From contig NZ_JAFMZP010000003.1 of the NCBI RefSeq assembly GCF_024436435.1, positions 186,001 to 250,000 of the forward strand: a stretch of 64,000 bases of DNA, written 5' to 3'. Source of the DNA: Desertivirga xinjiangensis. GTDB taxonomy: Bacteria; Bacteroidota; Bacteroidia; Sphingobacteriales; Sphingobacteriaceae. Under the pieces are notes generated by a model, which did not search any database, was not told the DNA's origin, and saw only the letters and a list, made by a program, of their open reading frames with translations. This document shows, piece after piece, positions 1-8,475 of the stretch. Every line of letters begins with the position of its first letter. Position 1 is the first letter of the stretch. A program made the position numbers and the translations under genes.

Positions 1-558
1 CTACTACTCTTATTTTCCTTTGCATAATTTTATCACATCAACATCCTGTCGAAAGTACGAACTTCAGAAAATCCAATCTTTTCATGAGGACGTACAAACA
101 TAAAGATTATAGCGTGATTGATTTAAGAATTCTTATCTGAGCGTGGAGACCATCAATCTTTTTTAAAGGCTTCACGGGCGCACTTCAAGTGTCAGGGGCG
201 TAGTGCACCGTCAGCCCAGAACAAATAGTTACATCCGTTTTTAGTACCTACATGTTCTTAATAGCCACATCTTAACCCCACTCATTTTCAACTTTTTCAC
301 TTAACGTTTTGAAATTTAGAACTTTCGCCTGTTAAACAGTCGAATTTTATTTAAACAAAATATTTATCGTTGGTGTAATACTTCAATGGGTTCATGTAAA
401 ATTTCAAACATTAACCGAAAGAAATCTTAAGTTAGCCGATAATGCTAGCGAAAGTGTCGAACCGATCATTATACCTGCAATAATTTGAAACGGGTAAATA
501 AAAAACTTACTTGTGATAGTAAAAAGCTTATTATTTCTAACATATCAACAATTTAATT
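1..558. other. Gene-poor flank, no gene recognised
   Basis: All frames are broken by stops and no protein family could be read on either strand. The stretch is AT-rich towards the MACPF gene that follows. It could hold that gene's promoter, but I see no clean TAnnTTTG box at a sensible distance from 559. Confidence 0.5.
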
Positions 559-1973
559 ATGAAACAAACCTTATCTTTATTACTCGTCGTAGTACTCCTA
601 TGGTCTTGCCAAAAACAGGACAGTGGCCCTACAGAAAGCAAATTGATTAATAACTCATCAAAGAATGGAGTGAGTACAATCAAATCAGACCCGGTGTGGA
701 ATCTTTTAGGTTACGGGTATGATGCCGCAGGAGAATTTGCAAGAGCTAGCGCCGCGAAAGGCAAAGTACTTAATATACAAGCCTTAAAAAACGATTTTCC
801 CTCTGCAGTAGAAGTTGACCCGGCAGGATTTCAACAAGGAGTAATCACGGCAGGAAGCAATGCTGTTGACTATTCTAAAGAACTAACCAAAAAAGGGGGC
901 TCGATAGTGATAAATACAAAGCCTTTAAGCTCTCCATTTCTGGATCTAACTCTTCAACTAATAGTTACTCGTCAAAATTCATCTTTGCTTCTTACAATCT
1001 TAAAGTTCAAAGAAAACGACTTTACTTAGTATATCCGACAGAGCTGTTGATAAATTATCTTGATCCCCTATTTGCTTCAATGGTTCAAACTCAGTCTGCT
1101 CAATACATTGTAAATACCTATGGAACTCACATTCTCGCTGATATATCTTTAGGGGGTGTTTTGGAAGTATTATACCAGGCAGAATCCTATAGTACATTCA
1201 GGAAAGATGCGGCTGAAGTAGGTGTACATCTGAGTGTGTTAAAAGTTTTCTCGATTAATGCAGGAAGCAACAAAAGTACATCACTGGCCAACAATAGCTT
1301 TTTTCAAACTATTCGATATAAAACAGCCGGAGGAGATCCTTCAGTTGCTGTTTCCGGCTCTATTTCAGTGGACCCGAACGCCACCATTATTCCCATTAAT
1401 ACAACCAATTGGCAAAACAGTTGTACACAAGCAAATGCAGATCTTATTGATTTAAAGCCGTCTAGTCTTATTCCTATATATGATCTAATTGCTGACCCCG
1501 TTAAAAAAGCTGCCGTTAAGGATTATGTAGACCAATATCTTATTAATAATGGTGTTACAATATTTGATGAAAAGCCACCGATATATCAGTATTATAGTTC
1601 TGGATCAACAGGCTACCAGTACTTTTTAGAAAGTAACAGGGCTAGTTCGTGGTGGGCATATGAAGGCCAACAATTTAATTCAGTGTCTGGAGGCGCTTTA
1701 GGTGCAGTTCCTATCTTTGTATACCAGAATGATCAACTCGAAGATTGGATCTATTCACCACTTGACCAAGACCAAATATACTTATCTTACGCAAGTAGCG
1801 CTCCATATAACAACAAAGGCCCTCGATTCTTTGGATACACGACACAAAAGCAAGGGACAATCCCATTATACCTGCATTGCAGGCAAAATAATGAGCACTT
1901 CTTATCAACCACAAGCTGGTTTCCTAATATGAAATCAACTAAAATTGCCTTTTACGGGTTCCCTATGAATTAG
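559..1973 (+). pseudogene. MACPF-domain lipoprotein, frameshifted
   Basis: Reading from 559 gives a lipoprotein signal ending in LLLWSC, then about 114 codons of a mature N-terminus. Past the tract of six A and five G at 889-899 the frame runs to a stop at 1029. The frame one base away, read from 900, continues without a stop to 1973. It contains YGTHILADISLGG (1119-1157), the perforin/MACPF signature Y-G-T-H-x(6)-G-G, preceded by a typical strand ending in FIFASYNL. Joined, the product would be about 471 residues. After the pore-forming domain, the last ~130 residues are rich in Tyr/Trp with repeated PLYxY-like stretches, resembling a small beta-rich binding domain. Bacteroidota MACPF proteins include secreted antibacterial toxins (BSAP type). 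Whether the frameshift is real, phase-variable or a sequencing error cannot be told here. A hairpin terminator follows directly. Confidence 0.8.
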
Positions 1974-1983
1974 CCTTTCGTTT

Positions 1984-2020
1984 AAAGCGATGAATTGCAT
2001 TAAAATTCATCGCTTTTACT
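1984..2020 (+). terminator. Intrinsic terminator after MACPF gene
   Basis: A perfect 13-bp stem (1984-1996 with 2004-2016) and 7-nt loop are followed by a T-rich run. It lies 10 nt after the MACPF stop codon. Confidence 0.8.
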
Positions 2021-2056
2021 TCTTCATAAGAATCTATAGCCGAGTAAGAGACTTTA

Positions 2057-2455
2057 TTGAGGAAAAGGAGATGGTATATACCAAATAGTGCGCCGACTAT
2101 AAGGGGCTATTATCGGCACGGCTTGAATAACGGCAAGAATTTAGGCATTTCTGATATGACTGCATTCGATAGGTACAAGACAGATATCTCTTCTAATGTT
2201 AAGGAAATTTCCGATCCAGGGGATCGATTTTTCTTCGACGGAAATATGAATGATGTGGATATATTCGAAATGGCAGGTGGCTTAAAACGAATTTTTTGGC
2301 ACGCGAATCTTCCATTTGGAAAAACAAAGGCAGATGGATATTATATAAGGCAGGCACTTCATTTTAAAGGAACAGCCAAAAGGGAAATCCGTAATTATGT
2401 TTCTTTAAAAATTAAACTAGAAAAAATCATCAGAACCTTGAGACGCGTATTTTGA
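2057..2455 (+). CDS. Unrecognised short ORF, possibly a gene remnant
   Basis: This is an open frame of 132 codons with a TTG start; the first in-frame ATG lies about 33 codons in. I do not recognise the family. The C-terminal half reads like real protein (AGGLKRIFWHANLPFGK, then DGYYIRQALHFKG and a basic tail), whereas the first ~40 residues look less natural. That pattern suggests the 3' end of a longer gene that lost its front. It sits between two broken genes and close to glf, so a leftover glycosyltransferase or polysaccharide-modifying gene is possible, but this is only inference. No ribosome binding site decides the start. Confidence 0.35.
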   Translation: MRKRRWYIPNSAPTIRGYYRHGLNNGKNLGISDMTAFDRYKTDISSNVKEISDPGDRFFFDGNMNDVDIFEMAGGLKRIFWHANLPFGKTKADGYYIRQALHFKGTAKREIRNYVSLKIKLEKIIRTLRRVF

Positions 2456-2494
2456 AAACCACTGATTACGAATCTGTGAAACTTACCATAGTTT

Positions 2495-2840
2495 TCAACG
2501 GGAGTGTTTTACCAGCTTAACACTACTCAAACACACGAAAACTCTCCCTTCTTTCTTAAACCCCTCAATCAGCCTTTCCATCCGCTCACTCATTTTCGTT
2601 CCACTATTCTTTACCACATATCCCGAAAATCCGGACCTCCTTCTCATTCAGATCAGCAGACTCCCATGGGTGAAAATACACATTCAGGTAGCTATCTTTA
2701 CGCAAAGCTTTTTCGCAGAAACACCTGTACAGCCAAGCGGAAAATTATGAAAGGACAACCAGAATAAAGGGATCCGAAAGAAAGGACTTACAGATGACTG
2801 AAATCTGTCGCACCCCCTGCTCATAAAACATTGTCCGCGG
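2495..2840 (-). pseudogene. Polysaccharide deacetylase C-terminal remnant
   Basis: On the minus strand one frame reads from 2840 through GVRQISVI, a stop (TAA), then WLYRCFCEKALRKDSYL and NVYFHPWESADLNEKE. A one-base shift then gives FSGYVVKNSGTKMSERMERL and runs to a TGA at 2495-2497. The order GV-x-QI-x-V, then YLNVYFHPWE, then GY-x-x-KNSG, then a final helix is the C-terminal end of Bacteroidota polysaccharide deacetylases (NodB-fold proteins of exopolysaccharide clusters). Only about 115 codons remain, with one in-frame stop and one frameshift, and nothing recognisable upstream of 2843. The catalytic domain is absent, so it cannot work. It supports the view that the area around glf is a decayed surface-polysaccharide locus. 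Confidence 0.65.
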
Positions 2841-2945
2841 CTAATTTTTTTATTATTTCTAATTACTTTTTAATAAGTACGAAAATGGTTATTAGATGTT
2901 ACAAGAAAGCGAATGACTAACTAAAGTTGCCGAAAATTACCGCCA

Positions 2946-3026
2946 CCTCAAGCGGAGATTAAGCCCACTTCAACCGCACCTTGTCCGCTAGATTGCGCTT
3001 AATCTGCAGATTACCTCCGCTTAAGG
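2946..3026. repeat. Imperfect inverted repeat
   Basis: The outer arms 2946-2957 and 3015-3026 pair at 11 of 12 positions, and the inner arms 2958-2964 and 2997-3003 pair at 7 of 7. The right side carries 11 unpaired extra bases and the loop is about 32 nt. There is no T-run, so it is unlikely to be a simple terminator. It could be the relic of a small hairpin element. Confidence 0.45.
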
Positions 3027-3254
3027 TCCATATTACGTAAGATCTATCATTAGCCTCTTTAATGCAAGCTTCCTCTTGCTTAGGTACAAAAGAATTACAC
3101 CCCTCATAAAATTAAGTGCAACAAGCAACTTAGCTACCTCAAACCTGGAACAAATCAATAATACTCCTGATAAAACTAAACCACCGCTTTTTGGTTATAT
3201 CAATAGTTTCAGCTATTGAGATTTTAAATTTACATCTAACTATTAATCAGATAC

Positions 3255-4397
3255 ATGAACATTAACAACTACGACTACCTTATTGTCGGCTCTGGTTTAT
3301 TCGGAGCCGTTTTTGCGCACGAAGCTACCAAAGCCGGCAAAAAATGCCTGGTAATAGATAAAAGAAAACATGCCGGCGGAAACGTTTATTGCAAAGAAAT
3401 GGAAGGCATCAATGTGCATTGGTACGGTGCCCATATCTTCCATACTAATGACAAAGAGATTTGGGACTATGTAAACCAGTTCGCTGAGTTTAACAGATAT
3501 ACCAACTCTCCGGTTGCAAATTATAATGGCGAGCTATATAACCTGCCATTTAATATGAACACCTTCTACAAACTTTGGGGAACCAAAACACCTGCAGAAG
3601 CTAAACAAAAGATAGCAGAGCAAATAGAAGACCTGCATATCACAGAGCCTAAAAACATGGAAGAACAAGCCTTAAAGCTTGTTGGTACCGACATCTACGA
3701 AAAACTTATAAAACACTATACAGAAAAGCAATGGGGCCGCAATGCCACTGAATTGCCGGCCTTTATTATTAAAAGGCTTCCCGTACGGTTCACTTATGAT
3801 AACAACTATTTCAACGACAAATATCAGGGTATACCTGTGGGCGGCTACAATAAAATAATTGAAGGTTTACTGGAAGGTATTGAAGTACGCCTGGATACTG
3901 ATTTCTTTGCTAACCGCGAGGAACTTAGCCTGCTGGCTGATAAGATCGTCTTTACTGGAAAGATTGACGAGTACTATAATTACCGGTTTGGCGAGCTGGA
4001 ATACCGCAGCTTAAAGTTTGAAGTCGAAACACTTGACGAGGAGAATTACCAAGGAAATGCCGTGATCAATTATACTGATCCGGAAACGCCCTACACGAGG
4101 ATCATTGAGCATAAACACTTTGAATTCGGGACTCAGCCTAAAACTGTGATCACTAAGGAATATTCTTTACAGGCGTCAAAAGGAGTGGAACCTTACTACC
4201 CGATTAATGACGAAAAGAATACAGCCATCATAAAAAAATATCAGGATCTGGCTAAAACGGAAACTAATGTAATATTTGGTGGTCGCTTAGCGGAATATCG
4301 GTATTATGACATGCACCAGGTTATTGGATCGGCATTGGCAAAGGCTAAGCGCGAACTTGGCACTAATGTCCTCATTAATGACGAAGCACAATTATAA
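3255..4397 (+). CDS. glf: UDP-galactopyranose mutase
   Basis: This flavoenzyme converts UDP-galactopyranose to UDP-galactofuranose, the donor for Galf in surface glycans. The 380-residue product has the usual family length. It opens with an FAD-binding GSGLFG loop (residues 12-17) and a DKR-x-HAGGN stretch. The substrate-contacting WYGAHIFHT follows at about 56-64, and the C-terminal GGRLAEYRYYDMHQVIG closes the FAD site. ATG at 3255 is the only reasonable start. No galactofuranosyltransferase or other glycan genes remain intact beside it; the flanks hold pseudogenes and repeats, so it may now serve a polysaccharide pathway encoded elsewhere. A GC-rich palindromic repeat begins 22 nt after the stop. 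Confidence 0.96.
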   Translation: MNINNYDYLIVGSGLFGAVFAHEATKAGKKCLVIDKRKHAGGNVYCKEMEGINVHWYGAHIFHTNDKEIWDYVNQFAEFNRYTNSPVANYNGELYNLPFNMNTFYKLWGTKTPAEAKQKIAEQIEDLHITEPKNMEEQALKLVGTDIYEKLIKHYTEKQWGRNATELPAFIIKRLPVRFTYDNNYFNDKYQGIPVGGYNKIIEGLLEGIEVRLDTDFFANREELSLLADKIVFTGKIDEYYNYRFGELEYRSLKFEVETLDEENYQGNAVINYTDPETPYTRIIEHKHFEFGTQPKTVITKEYSLQASKGVEPYYPINDEKNTAIIKKYQDLAKTETNVIFGGRLAEYRYYDMHQVIGSALAKAKRELGTNVLINDEAQL

Positions 4398-4418
4398 TAC
4401 ATAAAAAAGTTCATTTAA

Positions 4419-4447
4419 AGCACACGCGGCACGCGTGCGATAGCAGG
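4419..4447 (+). repeat. Dispersed palindromic repeat, copy 1
   Basis: GC-rich copy containing AGCACACGCGGC, the palindrome GCACGCGTGC and TAGCAGG. It lies 22 nt after the glf stop. The preceding ACATAAAAAAGT is shared with copy 2. Confidence 0.8.
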
Positions 4448-4609
4448 GAAATTCAAAAGGCTTGGATAATCTGATATTCAAGCTTTTTTTGGCAAACAGA
4501 AATAAGTTTCTCTGCGGGGAGTTTCCTACCGGGCATCAGTTTTCAAAAATTGTAGTATTTTTGGATTATAATCCCGAAATATTATAATTTTAAAGGAATT
4601 GAATCCGAA

Positions 4610-5538
<929 letters not shown>

Positions 5539-5565
5539 TTCTACTGACATAAAAAAGTCCGTTTA

Positions 5566-5590
5566 AGCACACGCGGCACGCGCTAGCAGG
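5566..5590 (+). repeat. Dispersed palindromic repeat, copy 2
   Basis: Has the same AGCACACGCGGCACGCG core as copy 1 but lacks four inner bases, then ends CTAGCAGG. It lies 27 nt after the DUF4143 stop and is preceded by the same ACATAAAAAAGT flank as copy 1. Confidence 0.8.
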
Positions 5591-5603
5591 ATTATACTGA
5601 CAT

Positions 5604-5641
5604 ACAAAAGCCTCTTCTAGTAAACATGAAGAGGCTTTTGT
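5604..5641. terminator. Terminator between DUF4143 remnant and kduI
   Basis: A 14-bp perfect stem (5604-5617 with 5628-5641) with a 10-nt loop lies 18 nt downstream of the kduI stop. It is flanked by short T or A runs on both sides, so it may work in both directions. Confidence 0.7.
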
Positions 5642-5659
5642 ATTACATATTGAATGTTG

Positions 5660-6496
5660 TTATCTTAATTCATTAATTGGGAATGTATCCATATCGGTAT
5701 AAACCAGGTTTTCACCTGCCATTGCCCAGATAAATCCGTAGTTTGAAGTTCCGCCGCCTGAATGGATTGACCATGGCGGAGAGATGATAGCCTGGTGGTT
5801 CTGAACAACCAGGTGACGTGTTTCCTGTGGCTGACCCATCATATGGAAAACTACCTGTCCATCAGGTACGTCAAAATAGAAATATGACTCCATCCGGCGG
5901 TCGTGAACATGCGAAGGCATAGTGTTCCAAACGCTGCCGGGTTTCAGAATGGTAAGACCCATCACCAATTGACAGCTCTGAATACCTTCTAAGTGGATAT
6001 ATTTATAAACAGTCCGCTCGTTTGCAGTTTCTTTACTACCAATATCTAAAGGGGAGGCATCTTCTTTTTTCATCAAACGATGCGGGTAAGTGTGGTGTGC
6101 AGGCACAGAGTATAGGTAAAACTTAGCCGGATTCTCAGCCGAGACACTTTTAAATGTTACTGATTTTGAACCTTTTCCAGCATAAACGGCATCAAGTTTA
6201 GAAACCGCATAAACTGTTCCGTCAACCGATACTTCTGCATCTCCGCCTACATTGATCATGCCGATTTCGCGCCTTTCGAGGAAATAGTCTGCACGCAGGT
6301 TTTCGTATACCGGAAGTTCAAGCACCTGGTTCACAGGCATCACACTGCCTATAACTGCCCGGTCGTAATGTGAATATGTAAAATTGAACTGATCTGGCTG
6401 CATCAAATCTTCAATAAGAAAATTCTCACGAAGCTCTGCAGTATTTAATGCTGCAACTTCCTTAGGACCTTGAGCATAACGCTGATTCATTTTCAT
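5660..6496 (-). CDS. kduI: 5-keto-4-deoxyuronate isomerase
   Basis: Catalyses 4-deoxy-L-threo-5-hexosulose uronate to 3-deoxy-D-glycero-2,5-hexodiulosonate, the step after oligogalacturonide or uronate lyase cleavage. The 278-residue product has normal KduI length and is cupin-like. The metal-binding region is seen in MPSHVHDRRMESYFYFDVP, with a further His in PPWSIHSGGG near the C-terminus. Recognisable family stretches include the N-terminal LRENFLIEDL and the final YTDMDTFPINELR. It lies 22 bp downstream of kduD on the same strand, so the two are almost certainly one operon. No lyase or transporter gene is adjacent. A terminator follows. Confidence 0.95.
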   Translation of the reverse strand: MKMNQRYAQGPKEVAALNTAELRENFLIEDLMQPDQFNFTYSHYDRAVIGSVMPVNQVLELPVYENLRADYFLERREIGMINVGGDAEVSVDGTVYAVSKLDAVYAGKGSKSVTFKSVSAENPAKFYLYSVPAHHTYPHRLMKKEDASPLDIGSKETANERTVYKYIHLEGIQSCQLVMGLTILKPGSVWNTMPSHVHDRRMESYFYFDVPDGQVVFHMMGQPQETRHLVVQNHQAIISPPWSIHSGGGTSNYGFIWAMAGENLVYTDMDTFPINELR

Positions 6497-6518
6497 AATT
6501 TTGTTTTTTGTATTTTAC

Positions 6519-7289
6519 TTATCTACCCATCCAGCCGCCATCAACAGTAAGGATGGTCCCATGAATATAGTCAGAAGCCTTGGAAGCCAGGAACACGATT
6601 GGTCCTTTGAAGTCCTCAGGCTCGCCCCAACGACTTGCAGGTATTCTTCCCAATATTGACTTACTGCGTTCCTCATCTGCACGTAAAGCCTCTGTATTGT
6701 CGGTCGAGATATATCCTGGAGCTATTGCATTCACATTTACGCCTTTTGATGCCCACTCGTTTGCAAAAGCTTTAACCAGGCTTCCTACTGCGCCTTTACT
6801 AGCCGCGTAACCGGGAACATTAATTCCTCCCTGGAAAGTTAAAAGGGATGCCGTGAATATGACTTTACCCGAGCCTTGCTGAATCATTCTGGACCCAATT
6901 TCTCTCGTAATGATAAACTGGCTGTTAAGGTTTATATCAATAACCTTGTACCAGTACTCATCAGAATGTTCAGCTGCAGGTTGACGCAAGATCGTCCCTG
7001 CGTTATTTACCAAGATGTCAATCCGTTCGTTTTCAGACAAAACCTTTTCTAAAAAGCTTTTTACAGAATCCCGGTTACCGAAATCACACTGATAAGCTTT
7101 AAACTTCCTTCCTCTGGAAGTAATTTCTTTTTCTATCTCACTTCCGCTTAAAGCGATGGAGGAAGAAACTCCGATAATATCTGCACCAGCCTCGGCAAGA
7201 GCTTCTGCCATAGCTTTGCCTATACCGCGGTTGCAGCCCGTGACAAGCGCAACTTTCCCTTCCAGACTAAATAAAGATTGTGTACCCAT
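6519..7289 (-). CDS. kduD: 2-dehydro-3-deoxy-D-gluconate 5-dehydrogenase (SDR)
   Basis: Short-chain dehydrogenase that reduces the KduI product to 2-keto-3-deoxygluconate, feeding the KDG/Entner-Doudoroff route. The 256 residues show the NAD-binding TGCNRGIG (17-24), NNAG (95-98), and catalytic Ser148, Tyr161 and Lys165 (YAASK). The ending TILTVDGGWMGR is typical of KduD. It precedes kduI by 22 bp in the same direction, which is the main evidence for KduD rather than another SDR. A TTAATTTG box on the minus strand about 30 nt upstream of the start resembles the phylum's -7 element with one mismatch. Confidence 0.92.
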   Translation of the reverse strand: MGTQSLFSLEGKVALVTGCNRGIGKAMAEALAEAGADIIGVSSSIALSGSEIEKEITSRGRKFKAYQCDFGNRDSVKSFLEKVLSENERIDILVNNAGTILRQPAAEHSDEYWYKVIDINLNSQFIITREIGSRMIQQGSGKVIFTASLLTFQGGINVPGYAASKGAVGSLVKAFANEWASKGVNVNAIAPGYISTDNTEALRADEERSKSILGRIPASRWGEPEDFKGPIVFLASKASDYIHGTILTVDGGWMGR

Positions 7290-7480
7290 AACGTATGCTA
7301 ATGTAAAATGCGGCGCAAATTAACGTTTATGCTTAAGATTTGGAAGCCTGCCACAGTTATTTCCGGGATAAATATTTTATGATCAGAAAGTTTTAAATAA
7401 AAAACAAGTGATGACGAGCGTCATGTTTTTTTCGAAAGACACTATCTACATTGCCTTTCTGAACAAATAACTATATCGCT

Positions 7481-8269
7481 ATGTCACTTTCACTTTTTGA
7501 TTTAACAGGAAAAAGAGCTCTTATAACGGGGGCAACGCACGGCTTAGGTATGTCTATGGCAACAGGCCTGGCAAACGCCGGAGCACAGATAATAATTAAC
7601 GATATTTCCGGGGATAAACTGGATTCGGCCATTGAAGAATATGCCAGGAATGGAATTAAAGCAACCGGTTATGTATTTGATGTAACGGACGAATTTATGG
7701 TTTCAGAAACAGTGGAAATAATTGAAAAAGAGATCGGGCCAATAGATATCCTGGTGAATAACGCGGGAATAATAAAGCGGATCCCAGTGGTGGATATGGA
7801 GGTTAGCGATTGGGAGCAGGTGATCAGAATCGACTTAACAGGACCTTTCATCATGTCAAAACAGGTTGGAAAATATATGATTGAGCGGAAAGCAGGGAAA
7901 ATCATAAACATCTGCTCTATGATGAGTGAAGTTGGAAGGGAAACCGTTAGTGCATATGCCGCTGCAAAGGGAGGGTTGAAGATGTTCACTAAAAACCTGG
8001 CAACTGAATGGGCAAAGTTCAATATACAGGTAAATGGCATTGGACCGGGCTATTTTGCAACCACACAAACAGCCCCTATACGAGTTGACGGGCATCCATT
8101 TAATGATTTCATCATTAGCCGCACACCGGCAGAAAGATGGGGAGAGCCTGGGGACCTGCAGGGAGCTACTATATTTTTATCGTCGAAAGCGTCTGATTTT
8201 GTAAGTGGACATATTTTATATGTTGATGGAGGTATACTGGCAACTTTAGGAAAAGCAGCCAATGAATAA
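7481..8269 (+). CDS. SDR, gluconate 5-dehydrogenase-like
   Basis: A 262-residue short-chain dehydrogenase with TGATHGLG (16-23), NNAG (93-96), and Ser146, Tyr159, Lys163 as catalytic residues, ending with the VDGG loop. Overall it resembles the IdnO/Gno group (gluconate 5-dehydrogenase), which is close to KduD. It is transcribed divergently from kduD-kduI across 191 bp, so the three genes probably share one regulatory region and serve uronate or aldonate catabolism. The exact substrate cannot be read from sequence. Repeat copy 3 starts 15 nt after the stop. Confidence 0.85.
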   Translation: MSLSLFDLTGKRALITGATHGLGMSMATGLANAGAQIIINDISGDKLDSAIEEYARNGIKATGYVFDVTDEFMVSETVEIIEKEIGPIDILVNNAGIIKRIPVVDMEVSDWEQVIRIDLTGPFIMSKQVGKYMIERKAGKIINICSMMSEVGRETVSAYAAAKGGLKMFTKNLATEWAKFNIQVNGIGPGYFATTQTAPIRVDGHPFNDFIISRTPAERWGEPGDLQGATIFLSSKASDFVSGHILYVDGGILATLGKAANE

Positions 8270-8284
8270 ATAGAACAACTTTAA

Positions 8285-8421
8285 AGCACACGCGGCATGT
8301 GGCCGTTGCACAACATGCCCTAAAAAATCCCATACTGTCCGGAGAGTTCCGAAGGGCTCTCCTTCGGAACTTAAGGACAGACAAAAGCTTAAAAAACGAC
8401 ATTGAGCGTGCGCTAGCAAGG
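8285..8421 (+). repeat. Dispersed palindromic repeat, copy 3, split by a 108-bp insert
   Basis: The left half AGCACACGCGGCA (8285-8297) and the right half GCGTGCGCTAGCAAGG (8406-8421) match the two ends of the short copies elsewhere. Between them lies about 108 bp with its own hairpin: TTCCGAAGG pairs with CCTTCGGAA, flanked by CTGTCC and GGACAG. No open frame of note is inside. Confidence 0.65.
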
Positions 8422-8445
8422 CGGTATCAAAAGCTGTCAAAAGAA

Positions 8446-8471
8446 AAAGGGCGATCTCTCAATCGCCCTTT
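8446..8471 (-). terminator. carB terminator
   Basis: A 10-bp stem AAAGGGCGAT/ATCGCCCTTT with a 6-nt loop lies 4 nt after the carB stop codon. On the minus strand it is followed by a short T-rich run. Confidence 0.85.
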
Positions 8472-8475
8472 GCTT

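Noticed and set aside
2504-2767. Plus-strand ORF of 87 codons
   Set aside because: It is the shadow of the minus-strand polysaccharide deacetylase remnant, which gives recognisable motifs.
5660-8269. Complete polysaccharide utilisation locus
   Set aside because: Only kduI, kduD and one SDR are present; no SusC/SusD pair, lyase or transporter is adjacent.
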